A stretch of 64,000 nt of DNA from Euonymus europaeus. Its lineage: Eukaryota; Streptophyta; Magnoliopsida; Celastrales; Celastraceae. The notes below the pieces were generated by a model, which was not told the origin of the DNA, ran no database searches, and saw nothing but the letters and a program-made list of their open reading frames with translations. This document shows, one piece after another, positions 36,866 to 49,028 of the stretch (position 1 is its first letter; each line of letters starts with the position of its first letter). Location of the stretch: the NCBI GenBank assembly GCA_963580455.1, contig OY756964.1, positions 22,480,001-22,544,000 on the forward strand. Reading direction: 5' to 3'. The translations under genes and the position numbers were made by a program.

Positions 36866-37816
36866 TATTTTTTTGAAGTGTGATGTTTTTACTGTACGTA
36901 TTATAATTTTTTTCCCTAAATTTTATTTTCATCAAGACTTTAAACATTAATTTATAGTTGTGCATAACTTGCATACATTACGTTTGTAGAATTTGTTTGT
37001 CCTGATTTTAATTTATAATTTTTATAAATATAATTTTATTTTAGATTATACCATTTTATATGAGTATCTTCATCAATATTTACACGTAAGTACGATGTTC
37101 ATTACCTTTAATATTATATATATAATATATCTTAAAGTTAGTGGTATTGTTGTTAAGTTATTTTTTTAAAATGATGTTGAATTTTGGCTTTTTAATTTTA
37201 ATATTTTATGATTTGATTTAAAATTAAATTATGAGTGGTTTGATTGGCTGTTCGTTTAAACTTAGAGTTACCTATGAATGGCGAAACAGATAAAATAAAT
37301 ATGAAAAGGCTTCTCATATTGATTTTTGATTTTTCTAAATAATTATTACCTCAATGATATTTATCTCTCTATCACATTGAATTTCAAATTCTACCTCTTG
37401 AATCCTACGTGAATCGTTTTTCCTCATTATCAATATGTGAAATTGATCAAACGGCATATTTTTTTTTTTGCTTTTACGTCAATAAAGTATATACTGAATT
37501 ATTTATCCAATAACATGTGAAGAAATCAATTAAAACTGTTGTGAAAAATATCATGAGTTGCGTTCGACAACGTGATAAGATTAAGAGTTTTTTTTTCCTT
37601 TCAATATAATTGTATTAATAAATGATATTGATGATATATAAAGATATTTGAGAAGAAAGAGTATCATATCATTAAGAGATAATGATATAATTTTTTTTTT
37701 GAAAATAAAATAGATAGATAATTCATAATTGTATTTTTTTTCTCTCTTATATCCTAAGTGACTCATTATTGAACATTTTTAAGACTTCCATTATATATAT
37801 TAATATAGATACCTTC

Positions 37817-37938
37817 GGGTCCGTTTGGATCAGAGTATGTTGATAGAGTATAAGTTATCGTAAAACGTAAAAGCTGAGAGTGTCTGAGAGTATGAGGACA
37901 GAGTATAAATTAGCTTATACTCTATCCCAAACGGAGGC
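37817..37938. mobile_element. Compact MITE, GTTTGGATCAGAGTATG family, copy 1
   Basis: The left end GGGTCCGTTTGGATCAGAG and the reverse-complemented right end GCCTCCGTTTGGGATAGAG form inverted repeats. The 122-bp element has a centre rich in GAGAGTGTCTGAGAGTAT. Related copies occur at 38927, 44632 and 53391, with relics at 27695 and 33215. The termini suggest a PIF/Harbinger relation, but no TAA/TTA duplication is seen here. Confidence 0.65.
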
Positions 37939-38204
37939 GAAATAGAATATTTTAACATGGGTTGATCAGTGAGTCAACTAGCCTTATAAGCGACTGTGTC
38001 AAACAACAAGACGTGTAATATCACATACTCCGTCCATCATGACCCATATAGTCTATTTATTGAACATCGCTTAATCGAGCTCACATCAATTAGGTGAGAG
38101 CCAATTATATGATTTATAAATTTGAGTCTAACTTCTGTCAATCATAAATGACATTTAAACACAAAGATGGAGGGGTCTATAGTAAAAAAAAAGGACAATA
38201 CCTC

Positions 38205-38582
38205 AACAAATGTTTACGGTTACAAAGAGGATACACATACACAATAATACAAGTCATGGTGAATTCATTTGATTAAAGTCAAAATGGGCAGGTTTTCATT
38301 TATAATCCCAACCCTTGGAATTTATATGACTTTCATAATTATGAGCTCCACCTACATGGTTTAATGGGCCGGACGGAACCGGGTTTTAAACCACTGAAAA
38401 TCCGATCGGCTTCGTCGTCGCGGCAGTGTTAGGATATGAAAATATGGAAGTTTTGTAACTTTGCGGTGTAAAGTGACATTAAAGCGATGACGTGGCTTAT
38501 CTAAAACCTTATCCCTGAGAGAATCCACTAAGTTTGGCCTATGGATAATGTAGCTCATGTTTTTTACGTGCACACCGTGGGA
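38205..38582 (+). repeat. Dispersed module B, copy 2 (contiguous)
   Basis: It contains ACAAGTCATGGTGAATTC, GTCAAAATGGGCAGG, CGGACGGAACCGGG and GTGACATTAAAGCGATGACG without interruption. It is the reference for the interrupted copy at 35205. A shorter part recurs at about 40080-40165. Confidence 0.65.
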
Positions 38583-38926
38583 GTGTGTTTGGTTTATGTT
38601 AAAACTATTTTTTTTAATAAGACTCGTGCCAAAATTTGTTTGGGAAGTTTGAGTTTTTAAAACAAGTGTCTGAAAATTATGTTATTAAAAACAAAAAAAG
38701 GAAAACAACAATTTGTTGTTTTTTCATAATTTTTGGGTGTGGACCGATCGCATTTTTGTAATTAAATTCAACTACCTTTCTCTCCTCCTCTCGTGCGCAC
38801 TCTCTCCTATACAGCCGCCATCATCACGTTCTCAAATCGGCCACTGATATCTGACATGACCTTCGTCTTCACCCAATTGGACCTCCGCTGATCAGCCACC
38901 GCTTCCACTCCTATCTTCATAACAGC

Positions 38927-39051
38927 CGCCGTTTGTTTTAGAGTATAAGTTTATACTTTGTTATCTATACTCTCAGATACTCTCAGTTTTTACGCTTTAC
39001 GAGAGTTTATACTCTATACTCTATGAGACATACTCTGATCCAAACGGACTC
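38927..39051. mobile_element. Compact MITE, GTTTGGATCAGAGTATG family, copy 2
   Basis: The right end ACATACTCTGATCCAAACGG is well conserved. The left end, CCGTTTGTTTTAGAGTATAA, has diverged. The centre shares CTCTCAG..TTTTACG..TTTACGA with the copy at 44632. Confidence 0.6.
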
Positions 39052-39569
39052 TAATCCCTCCCTCTAATTTTAATTCATGTTAGAGTGAACAAGCAATCCA
39101 GATAATGAATTTGAATTTGAAGAAATTTCATTTGTATTTGGATAAATTTGACCTGAATTTGGATGAACTTCACTTAATTTTCATATTTCAGATGAATTTT
39201 TTTTAAAACAGCATTGGCCAAATGAATTTTTTAAAACATTTTTACTTCTCAAAAATATTTTCAAAGTCCAAACTCAAAATTATTTTTAGCAACTAAAAAA
39301 TAAAACAATTTCCTAACAGTATATAATCACGCTACACGAGTTGATAATGTAAACTTTGATAAACATTTATATAAATATATCTTGTGTATTCAATATTTTA
39401 CAGTGAGAGTATTTAACAGATGTATCATATTTGAAGAAATGTTGGTGGTTTTTTTTAACTCAACAACTAAAGAGTCATGCTCTCTGTCAGACATTTTTTT
39501 AGACATATTCAAGTGTTACTATTCACTTCAATTTATACCTGACTGACGGACATATTCTAATCAAACAGA

Positions 39570-40165
39570 AACTACTGTTTACGGTTAAATCGACGTCGCC
39601 GTGTGGGGCCCCTTTTGTTATTTCTCTCGCCACGTGTACGTTGATAGTTGGCTTGGTGATCTGTCACTTGCCGTTCGGATTATGTGCAGGCGGGCACTAC
39701 TTTGATACGTTGGCATTCAATAAATAATAAATAGTAGTCACGTGGACTCGAATCCACGTTTCATTCATGGAAGTACGGGTTTCGCATTCATGGTGGCGAC
39801 TTTCGTGGTCTCTACTTTCAAGTTTCAAATCAGTAAAAAAAAAAAAAATCATGTTCATCTCAAAAACTTTAATGTAAATCTAACCTCATAAGTCATAAAT
39901 ATTGTGAATTCAATCGCATATTTAATGTGAATAAATATGATTGGGTAGAGGATAAATATCCGACCAAGAGCTGGTCTACCTTTTTAACCGACAGTGTGAT
40001 TTACAAGTTTGGATCAAATATTCAAATTCTCTCAATCGTAAATGGTATTTTTAGAAGAAAATTTTGTACAGAACGTGGGATCAAAAGCCAAAATGGGCAG
40101 TTTTTCATTTATAAATATATCCAGACCATTGGAATTTTATTTACTCAAATCGGCCACTGATATCT
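39570..40165 (+). repeat. Dispersed module A, copy 3, joined to a piece of module B
   Basis: 39570-39800 and 39825-40000 repeat module A (GTTAAATCGACGTCGCC, CCACGTGTACGTTGATAG, GGACTCGAATCCACGTTTC, GAATTCAATCGCATATTTAA). From about 40080 it continues with module B wording (AAAATGGGCAGTTTTTCATT). The A-B adjacency suggests that both modules belong to one larger ancestral repeat. Confidence 0.6.
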
Positions 40166-40474
40166 GACCACGACCTCCGTGAGTCCTTGGGCAGTGAACT
40201 CGTCACGGAATCAAATCTCCAACAGTCAGCCACCGCCTCCACCAAAAGAAAGAGCCAAAGCCCAAAGAGATGACTTGAATAGCTGGTCCAATGAAGCTAA
40301 CTAAATTCTCATGTAGTCAATTTGGGTTGCTGCCTTGGTGGTAAACGATGAAAGTTTTGTAGAAGGATTATCAGTCTACGCACATGCATGAGAAAAAGAA
40401 AAAACAAAGTCTCTATATATATTAGTTTCCACTTCAGGGTTATGTGAGGAATTCACTTTAAATTAATATTCTAA

Positions 40475-41002
40475 CAGGGGTGGCTCGAGGAGAGGCTGTC
40501 TAGGCAGCGGGCTAGGGCTTCTTCCAATTAGAGGGCTTCATATTCATATTTTAAATATTAAATATTAATGAACTTAATTTGTATATTTAACATGATAAAA
40601 TTAAATCCAACTAAATTATTAAAATGAAGTCCAATTGAGCCCATTAATATTGAGTATATCGTAGCTACTGTCGAAAGAAATTACTCCAAGCTAAAGTTAA
40701 TAATGAACTATCTCTGATAAACTACGTTACAATATATATTGAACAATTTGATAATATTGTCTATTCAAAAAAAAATGACGGCTAAACTTGATTACAACGA
40801 TTTAATTAATAATCTTGCACACCAAAAAGTAAGAAGAATTTTTATTTTTATTTTTAAATTTAGTTTATTGTTATTTGATTTCATTCAATGTAATGAATTT
40901 ATAAGTTGAAGTTGCTTAATTTGATCTCATTTTTTAGACTTTCATTGGGCCTCATTTTTTTTTGACTTGCAAAGGGCCTCCAAAATACTAGAGCTGGCCT
41001 TG
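40475..41002 (+). mobile_element. hAT transposon deletion derivative with C-terminal dimerisation-domain relic
   Basis: The left end is CAGGGGTGGCTC. The right end, reverse complemented, is CAAGGCCAGCTC. TATTCTAA (40467-40474) and TAGTCTAA (41003-41010) flank it, an 8-bp duplication with one change, as expected for hAT elements. The 528-bp interior still carries part of the transposase. 40661-40837 on the plus strand reads VATVERNYSKLKLIMNYL, two stops, then continues in the same frame to NNLIILSIQKKM and LDYNDLINNLA. This is the hAT C-terminal dimerisation domain (Dimer_Tnp_hAT). The rest of the transposase is deleted. Confidence 0.85.
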
Positions 41003-41174
41003 TAGTCTAAATATTTAATTCATATTATTAATTGCATAATGATGTTTATAACCTGTAGAGTCCGAAATCTACAATCAAAAAGCGCAATGACTTTATCTTT
41101 TCGGTGGGTTATGATAATCTCCACAAATACTCCAAGATACTTCTAGTCTTGGCACACACCTCAAACAAAAGAAC

Positions 41175-43235
41175 TGTAAGAACCCAAATACCAGATTTGG
41201 GGGGTTCGGTCGTTAGGGCTCCGACGATTAAGTCAGTTCAATAGAGATGAAAAGATGATGATCGTGGAAGAGACCGGAAAAGGAAAGACAGTGTTTAGGG
41301 ATTGACTAGCTGAGAGTGTTGAGAGGGAAAAGTTTTCAATGTATGATATGGGTTTCGGAATGAACATCCTCCGCCCTGGTGGAGGAGAAGAAGTATTTAT
41401 AAGGCTCTATATTACTAAGTTTAGTGAGGATTCTAAAGTCTTTCACTGTTGAATAGACATGTCTGACAGTGTGGCATAGTAATCAACATGATATGACTCC
41501 TGCTTTTTTAAAGATTGGCGGAAAAATGGTTTATGACCAAAAGTGGTATGAAGTCATTAAATGAAAGTACAGATCTTAGGTAAAGGAAATGGTACCTGCA
41601 GTCTGTCAAGTGTGTCATATGATAGGTATGAATATACCTCTTGTTTTTGGTGATAATAACCCTCTATTATCTTATTGGTATTGTCAATTCGGTAGATTTA
41701 TCTATTGTCTTGGATTTTGATAGGCAATTGATGGTGCAGAACAAAAAGGTGGCAAATATGGGCAAGATGAGAGCAAGAATAAGCCTGAAAATTATCCTGG
41801 GCGTGATTTATACACGCCTAGGCGGTACGGGCCACGCACGGAACAGAGGCGAGTTGAAAAAATTCAGGAAAAACTGTTTTTCTAAAGCAGCGCCTAGGCG
41901 CATTTCCTACACGCCTAGGCTCCCCTGCACAAAAAATGACAACTTTTATTTCGCGAAATCCCTAAAAATTGGACAGTTCTGACTTACCGAGTGACCGTTC
42001 CAGGGAGCGAAAAACAGAGGAAAGAAGAAGGATTGAAGACTTGAAGGAGGGATTCTTCATCTCGGCTTGTGTTTCTTCCAATTTTGGGTTCTACCAATAT
42101 GTTTCTCTCTCTTTCCTTGTCTCTTTCTCTCTCTATAAGTAGCTAAACTCTTTATCACCAAGGCTAGGATGAAGCCTTGTGTTGAATGATGGTTGTATGA
42201 ATTGATTTGTTTATATGTGAATCTTTTTGGGTATAAATCTTTGGTTTCTATGATTATTGTGGATTCTTCTTACTCTTTGTGCTTGATCACCACTTAGGGT
42301 TTTGAATGGATTTGTTTGATGAATTTTGTAGATAGTGAAATATCTATTTAATCATGATTCTTGGGACCTTAGATTGCAATTGTTGTTTCCATTAGGTTTG
42401 GAACAAGTTTGTATGAATCCTATTTCCATTGAGCTTTCATGAATTCTTATGCATGTCTAGACCAATAAGATGACTATAATGTTGATAGGAACATCCAACC
42501 TAGACCAATAAGATGGCTAGTAATTGATATAAGGGAAATTGGCTTGAGTGCGCTAAAACCGACTTAGGTACGGATTCGTTATACCCGGATTGATAAATGT
42601 GTGAGTGAATTGGTTGTGTTTGCACATCATTGACCCTTGGTGGATTTCGAAGTCTTGGTGCTTCATTCTTCTACTTGAATTTATTGCATTAGTATAGCTT
42701 GCCTAGTGATAAATTGCATTAGCATTTGCATTCTTCAATATAAAAATTCTAAAAACACTTTACTTTTCTTGCTTGCATTCTTATTAAATTGTAAACTCAA
42801 TCAACTTGAGCGGAACTTTAATTTCTTGCATTGTCCATAAATATATACAAATAAATATTTGGATCAATTATAACTCTGTCTCTGTGAATACGATCTCTAC
42901 TGACTACTTGTGCTATCCCTTCGACTAGTACATTTTAGGGTATTTTAAACCCAATATCATACTGATTACCTTGGGAAAGTGAAAGCTCCTCAAAGAGATA
43001 CAACAGGGGTGAGCTATGTATTTGTCAAAGTCTTGGAGCTCAAATACAGGTGGTCAACCTTTGGTGAGCTAATGTGCATCAAGCACTGGCGAGCTGGGTC
43101 AGAGTTGGGTTTGTAATCTTCAGCCTTAGTTCATGAGTTTCTCTGTTGTATACTAAGTTCGTTGGGCCATTTAGATTTTATACTTTGGTTGGGTCAAAAT
43201 TGAATGATCCTTTGACTGTCAAACGCTGACTAACA
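41175..43235 (+). mobile_element. Older LTR-like element hosting the nested LTR
   Basis: It starts TGTAAGAACCCAAATACC, a common plant LTR opening, and contains GGAGAAGAAGTATTTATAA, a possible promoter. It resumes after 42961 with non-coding sequence to about 43235. The nested element interrupts it at TCATA. The right boundary and a target duplication were not found, so the extent is approximate. Confidence 0.35.
41620..42956 (+). mobile_element. Candidate solo LTR (1337 bp) with 5-bp target duplication
   Basis: The element runs from TGATAGGTATGAATATACC to TATTTTAAACCCAATA. TCATA flanks it exactly (41615-41619 and 42957-42961). It contains CTCTATAAGTAGC (possible promoter, about 42129) and, near the 3' end, GTCTCTGTGAATACGATC, the phrase typical of plant Ty3/Gypsy LTR ends. 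The layout matches the 1370-bp element at 23610. Near 41811 and 41892 the word CGCCTAGGCG or close variants recurs. No internal region is present, which suggests LTR-LTR recombination. Confidence 0.55.
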
Positions 43236-44631
43236 ATTCTTTTAGAGAAGTACGCCTGATCCAATTTTGGTCACAACATAACCGCAGCTCACAATGTTTG
43301 AAATGAAATTCCTTGATTATTGGAACCATTATATTACACGCTTTGTGCATAGTCAAACGGACGTCATATTACGCCAGCTTAAATGATTTAGCCTTGTACT
43401 CCCATATCTTCTCTGGTCCCGCCATTGCAAGATTCCCTCCGACAAATCATGCGCGACCAACTGGTGGAGGTTATCACTGGGAATCGTTTACTGTGCTAGC
43501 GGTTATTGCGGAGTTTAGATACCGGTGGGGATAACTCCGGCGGAAGCCCCACCAATTATGGGCCCCAGAGTCTCCCAAACGGAGAAAGTGGCCCACATAG
43601 AGCAGGTGAGGTCTTCTTTTACGGAGTTCGCAGAGTCCCTAATAAAATTTTATACATTAAAAATGTTTATTTTATAATTAAAAATGCTCCTGAAAAAAGT
43701 TATGATGAATTTGAAATAAGGATGAGGTCGTCAGATACGTGATGGGTATATTGAACTAAATGATCAAAATGGATGCATGATTCTAACCTTACTTCAATTA
43801 AAAAGACTTTGATGAAAAATCTAAACTGTAAATCTAGCGGACTAAAACAAAGAAATAACTAAGACTAATGTTAACTACTCGAATGTAAACTGAAGAAAAG
43901 TGCAAAGAATAACTATTTTGATAAACTACTGTATTGCACACTTACATTGAATTGATGAAAACAAAGTGAGAATCTAAGAAAACTAGAATAGTAATTCGAA
44001 ACTAGAAATTTGTGGGTATGCACAACATTCGAGTCTTTCGAATTCGAATTCATCATAATTTTTACCAGGAAAAAAAATTATGATTGTATCTGAATCGAGA
44101 TTACTTATCTATCACTCATTTTGAATTTTGTGTGTAACAATAGCAATTTATTAGGCTTTACTTGCCTCTCTTTTTTGAATGAGAATGAAGCTCAAACTCA
44201 AAGTATGAAATTACATATGACATGACACGTTAACCGAACTACTTAGACTTCATCTCACTTGGCATGTTGTTAGGTTTGATAGTGAAACCAATTTTGCAAA
44301 TTTCCTATGTCATTTTGTATACTGTTTAGTTTGTACGGGCCATTTTTTTTGGGGGTACAATGCCAAGTTTTAAACCTAACTTTTTAAATATATTTATTTA
44401 AATAATGTATAATTCTAAATGTGATCATATGATATTTTAATACCATATGATATTATAATCTGATGTACATCATTGTTTCAACATGAGGCGCTTTGATGTC
44501 ATTATTTTTCCATACAGTCTTGATCATCTCATCATCATTTTAGGTCACAAACATTAAGAAATAGCATGGAAATCATACACAAATAAAATAACCAAATGTT
44601 CAAATAGTATATTAAATTAAGAACACCGGTG
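43236..44631. other. Gene-free DNA with a less AT-rich unassigned patch
   Basis: 43430-43610 is clearly less AT-rich than its surroundings. One frame reads ITPAEAPPIMGPRVSQTEK and ends HIEQ directly before a GTGAGG donor-like site, but a stop lies just upstream and I do not recognise the family. It may be a relic of a coding or retroelement segment. The rest, to 44631, is AT-rich with nothing recognisable. Confidence 0.35.
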
Positions 44632-44757
44632 ATATGTTTGTTTCAGAGTATACGCTAGCTTATATTCTGTCACTTTTATACTCTTAGACACTCTCAGCTT
44701 TTACGTTTTACGATATATAGCTTATACTCTATGAGACATACTCTGATCCAAATGGAC
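44632..44757. mobile_element. Compact MITE, GTTTGGATCAGAGTATG family, copy 3
   Basis: The right end is GACATACTCTGATCCAAATGG. The left end is ATATGTTTGTTTCAGAGTAT. The centre shares CTCTCAGCTTTTACGTTTTACGA with the other copies. Length and layout match the copies at 37817 and 38927. Confidence 0.6.
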
Positions 44758-47700
44758 TAATATTATTGTCTATACTAAAAATGAGCTTTATTCTTGACGT
44801 GTCCTTCTACAAATGAATGTTCTATTATCGACAGGGCAAGATTATAGTCGAATAAGATCGAAGGAAGTTTAGTAGATCATGAAATTGAGGCCTCTACATT
44901 CCTAGTTTGTCTCATACACATTTACAGCTATTATGCGGTACTCGAAAGATAAAATTGAGGAACTCTTGTACATCTAAACAAGGCAAAGAATTTCACAACC
45001 AGCAATAATGTCCAAATCAGAAGTCACGACCATTCTTCATGGACAATCAAATGTGAACATCAATTGCGTCAATCATCGACAATGTACAAGAGTGTTGATT
45101 TCTTGGGAAGTGGGGTGAAATTCGTTCGTGTTGTGCCTCGACAATCTCTGTGAGCGAAGCCCGCGATCTGAATCAATCACAAGTGGTCCACCAACATGCA
45201 AGAACCTTGTTTTCAGGGGAAAGTAGACAAATAACTAGATAATCAAGTCAAACAAAAAGACGCACATGATCTACCACTCTATGTTATGCCAAGATCATGC
45301 CATTAATCTAAGAGGGGTCATCTACATTTCAAAAGCCTATAAGAAGAAGAAGCAGATGCAGAAACCACCCTATCTTAGCTTCAATAACAATTCAATACAT
45401 TCGTTCAATTATTATTTTTCAATCATTTAAATATAAATTCTCACATTTTGGTGTTTGTATTTTATTACCGCCTATCACAAAGCTTAGTAAAATTTGATGT
45501 CATTTTTAAAAAAGTAAATCTCGAATAAGTGATTTTATATTCCTTAAATTGCACACACTTCGTATTGGTAGAAGGTCAGATTAGCGTATAATCCCCTATT
45601 TATCTTTATACTGACAATAAATTCTGACACACTTTTTCTATCCTAAAATGCCAAAAGCAGTTGATATTATATTTTGTTGAGAAGTAATTAACAATTAATA
45701 TGTGTTTTTCACATATATTAATATATTTGAAAGAAGCTAAAGTGTGTACGCATCCAAGGTTAGGTTATATGATCTATGACATGGATGATGACCAAAGCCG
45801 CCCAAAAATATTGATTTACAAAAGTAATCATAATTTAAACTTCTACAAGAACAATAAATTAATTAAATGCACCACCCCACTAAAACGTCATCTGCATTAT
45901 CAAACGAATCCTAAATCCGCCCCTGCGGTCGAATAATATAAATTATTAAGAATAATGTTACAGACATCTAACTTATGACCCCAATTTTATGTGAAATAAT
46001 CACGGATTATAAACACGCTTATAACACTCACTTAATATTCAACACTTCGCAGAAATTGAGATTAAAATATGGTTCATAAATTGGGCATCTCGATCATTTT
46101 TCAATTCTTAGCTAGGACAAATACAATACAAAACCAAAATCAGAGGAGATGATGTTGGGAGTTCCATTACATTAATTAAACATATCTCAAAACTAAATAT
46201 TTTGTATGCACCTTACGTGGCAAAAACCATGTTAGGACCAATAAACACAGTGACAACAGATCCAACTGTAATCATAAAAGTGCAAAAGAATCCAAAAATA
46301 CCCCTCTCTCTCTCACTACTTCTCTTTTTCTTCCTTTTGAGCCAATCACCTTAAAAGAGGCCTCAAAAGTAAGTTATCTCATTGATATCAATCATGATAA
46401 AAGGGAGTGTGTGCCAAGCAATGTGAAAAACCTAAACAAAAACCCTAAAATGAGGCCCACTGTCATGCGCAAAAAGAGGCAATCGAAGCTTTGTTTTCTG
46501 CAAAAGGGGTTCATAATTTCATATGCATTGCAAACACACACAAGTGGTCTAACCTAATTTTTGCTGGCCATCAGTGACGATGCAAGTGTAATTGACCTGT
46601 TGAGACTTTGTTCGCCACTTCAATGCTTGTAGTATGACCTTTATATGTTTTTTTTAATAAACAAAATTCCGTTGTCGGACGTGGGTGAGATGGGTGTAAC
46701 AAGAGGACTTTTCACGAGGTCGTTTATCGTAGTATTACCTTCGTCCAACTACATTTAACTCTAAAATTCTGATGGAAAATGATACATTAATGATGATATA
46801 ATCACACCCAAATAGCAGTTGGTTAAAACATGAAGGAGTGGCTGATATTCATCCAAGGAGCCTATTGCTTGCTCATTAATTGCCTCATTTCCCTTTTTGT
46901 TTTATTATACTTTTTTCAGCGTTTTTGGCAACTTTTTCTATTCAAAAGATAACGTATTTATATTTCCCTGTGGTTTGCCGAAAGATTCACCGGCTCGTTT
47001 AGGTGGTCCTGTGTACTTGCCACCTGAATACCTCATCATGCACTTACTTAAATCCAGACTTCTTTTATATTTTTCTCTCTTTTAGAGCATCTCTGAGACT
47101 AAATCAGAGATTGAATGTATATTGGTGTGTATATGGCCCAAATGTCATGATACACACCCATTACTTCAAATGGACCATTACAATCCAAGATGTCTTTTGA
47201 ATTGTAAAATACATTTTCATGGGCTGGGCATATAAATATACTCCAATTGTATCAAGAAAGGATAAAAACGTGGGAAGATCTACCTGTCATTTCGACCTCC
47301 TCTAAAAATCGTTGACGGCTATTTTAGACTACCATCGTAAGACTGAAACGTGCTTTAAATGTATGTCTTATCTATTTCTGTTTTCTACTCCATTAATGGT
47401 TATTCGCATGGAAATCAATCTTTATTTTGTGGATCTTCAACAATATAATTGGGTGGTTCTCATCGACGTTCTTGGGTCATAATCGTCTACGAAATATCTC
47501 TTCAAATCATGTATGGATATATCTACAAGAGTCCTTGTCGGATTGTTCTTTGATTTTAGTATAGTTGATTTTTTAGGACTTTGTTTTGTGGTGATGATTT
47601 TCCTTTTTGGTTCTCAATTTGGCTAGTTCTATAATTATTCATGTGGACTTATTCTTGCGCTGTAAGATGAACAAAGTTGTGCTTCTAGACTGTCAAATCT

Positions 47701-49028
47701 TTATGACTGTTATTTGATCTTTTGTTCCTTACTAATATTTGAGTCGTTGGTATTATTAACAAGTTCATCATCAGCCAACTAGTCCATCCTAATTGCTACA
47801 GTAACCTTTTGGAGTGATGACAGCCCTAGAACTCTGAAAGCATCACTCTTTTGACCAAAGTAGTCGTCAAGGGCTTCCACCTCATTGACGGTACAACAGA
47901 AGAGAGGATGACTAACCTAAATCATCTGCGAAAAGAGTTAAAGGATAAACTGGATCATCCTTTGTTGATTATGATTATGATTAATTGTACGGTGATCAAG
48001 AACAAATTCATGATGGCTTCTCACTGGTACGGAGAGCCATTTCTTCTTCTTCTTCCAACATTGCATACACCACAATATTAATCTCACCATCGAAATCCTT
48101 ATCTATATCTAGAACGTCATTTAGAAAGTCTGGAAAAAGATTCATTTTGTTGATGTCAAGAAAGAGGAGGAGATGAAATGGTGACTATTGGAGTCTAGAA
48201 AAAAGGACAGGCCACATTCTAGGCTTTCAATGAATAGTAGTATAGATTCCCAAATATACGGTCTATCATTGCAACACAAAAAATTTATCAAAAAATAACT
48301 ATTCAAAGATGTATATATCTTCACATTCTCAATTATACACACTTGCCTTGGAAATGCTCTTAGACAATACTTCAGTGTCATATGATAGCCATCCATTCAT
48401 GAGGTTCAAGGTTCAAATTCCCAGCTTAACTTGAACGCTAGTGTCAAATATCTTGATCTTATACCTCATGATATTTCAATGTTTCATCGACGTGCGACAT
48501 AATTATTACAATAGTATAAGGTTCAAATGTCGGAGTTGCCTATTAACTGAAAAATGAAGAACATTGTTGACTCTATGAAAGTTAGAAACACATTGGTACC
48601 ATGCATCCTTTCTTTTGATTTTGGCAACTCAACTAAAGACCTTCCACTATAGAAGTGCATGCGCGCGCGCGCGCACACATCAAACAGTCGACCAAAATTC
48701 AACAGTCAGAAATTCACATAGAAAAACACCACCCAATACCCAAAAGATGACCACACATACTACCTATCATCCTTCGAAGTCTGCAAAATACACTGATAGA
48801 GAACCAAAAAAGAACAGATTCACAATCTTTTATTCCGCGAAGAAACTAAAAAATTCTACAAATAACACACACAACCATCGTGATGCCCTGAAAAAGCAGT
48901 TACACAGTAAAATTCCAAGACCCCGGCAATGGCTGTCAAACAACAGCCAACCTGAGAAGAAATAAAAATCTTCCTGGAGTGACACGGAAAAGCAATTAAA
49001 AAAAGAATACAAGATGCACAGTTCACTT
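44758..49028. other. Gene-free region up to the V-ATPase gene
   Basis: No conserved protein was recognised. MITE-end-like words occur at about 47083 (TTAGAGCATCTCTGAG) and 48350-48362 (GGAAATGCTCTTAG). An alternating CG/CA tract lies at 48658-48680. The last 200-300 bp are the probable 3' UTR of the minus-strand V-ATPase gene. Confidence 0.4.
48658..48680. repeat. Alternating purine-pyrimidine tract, mostly (GC)n
   Basis: The run TGCATGCGCGCGCGCGCGCA continues into CACAT. Such tracts can adopt Z-DNA in supercoiled DNA. It lies beyond the 3' end of the V-ATPase subunit gene. Confidence 0.8.

Noticed and set aside
47851..48176. Frames near 47.9 kb as a retroelement gag relic
   Set aside because: No conserved motif such as a zinc knuckle was found. 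Length and composition fit chance.
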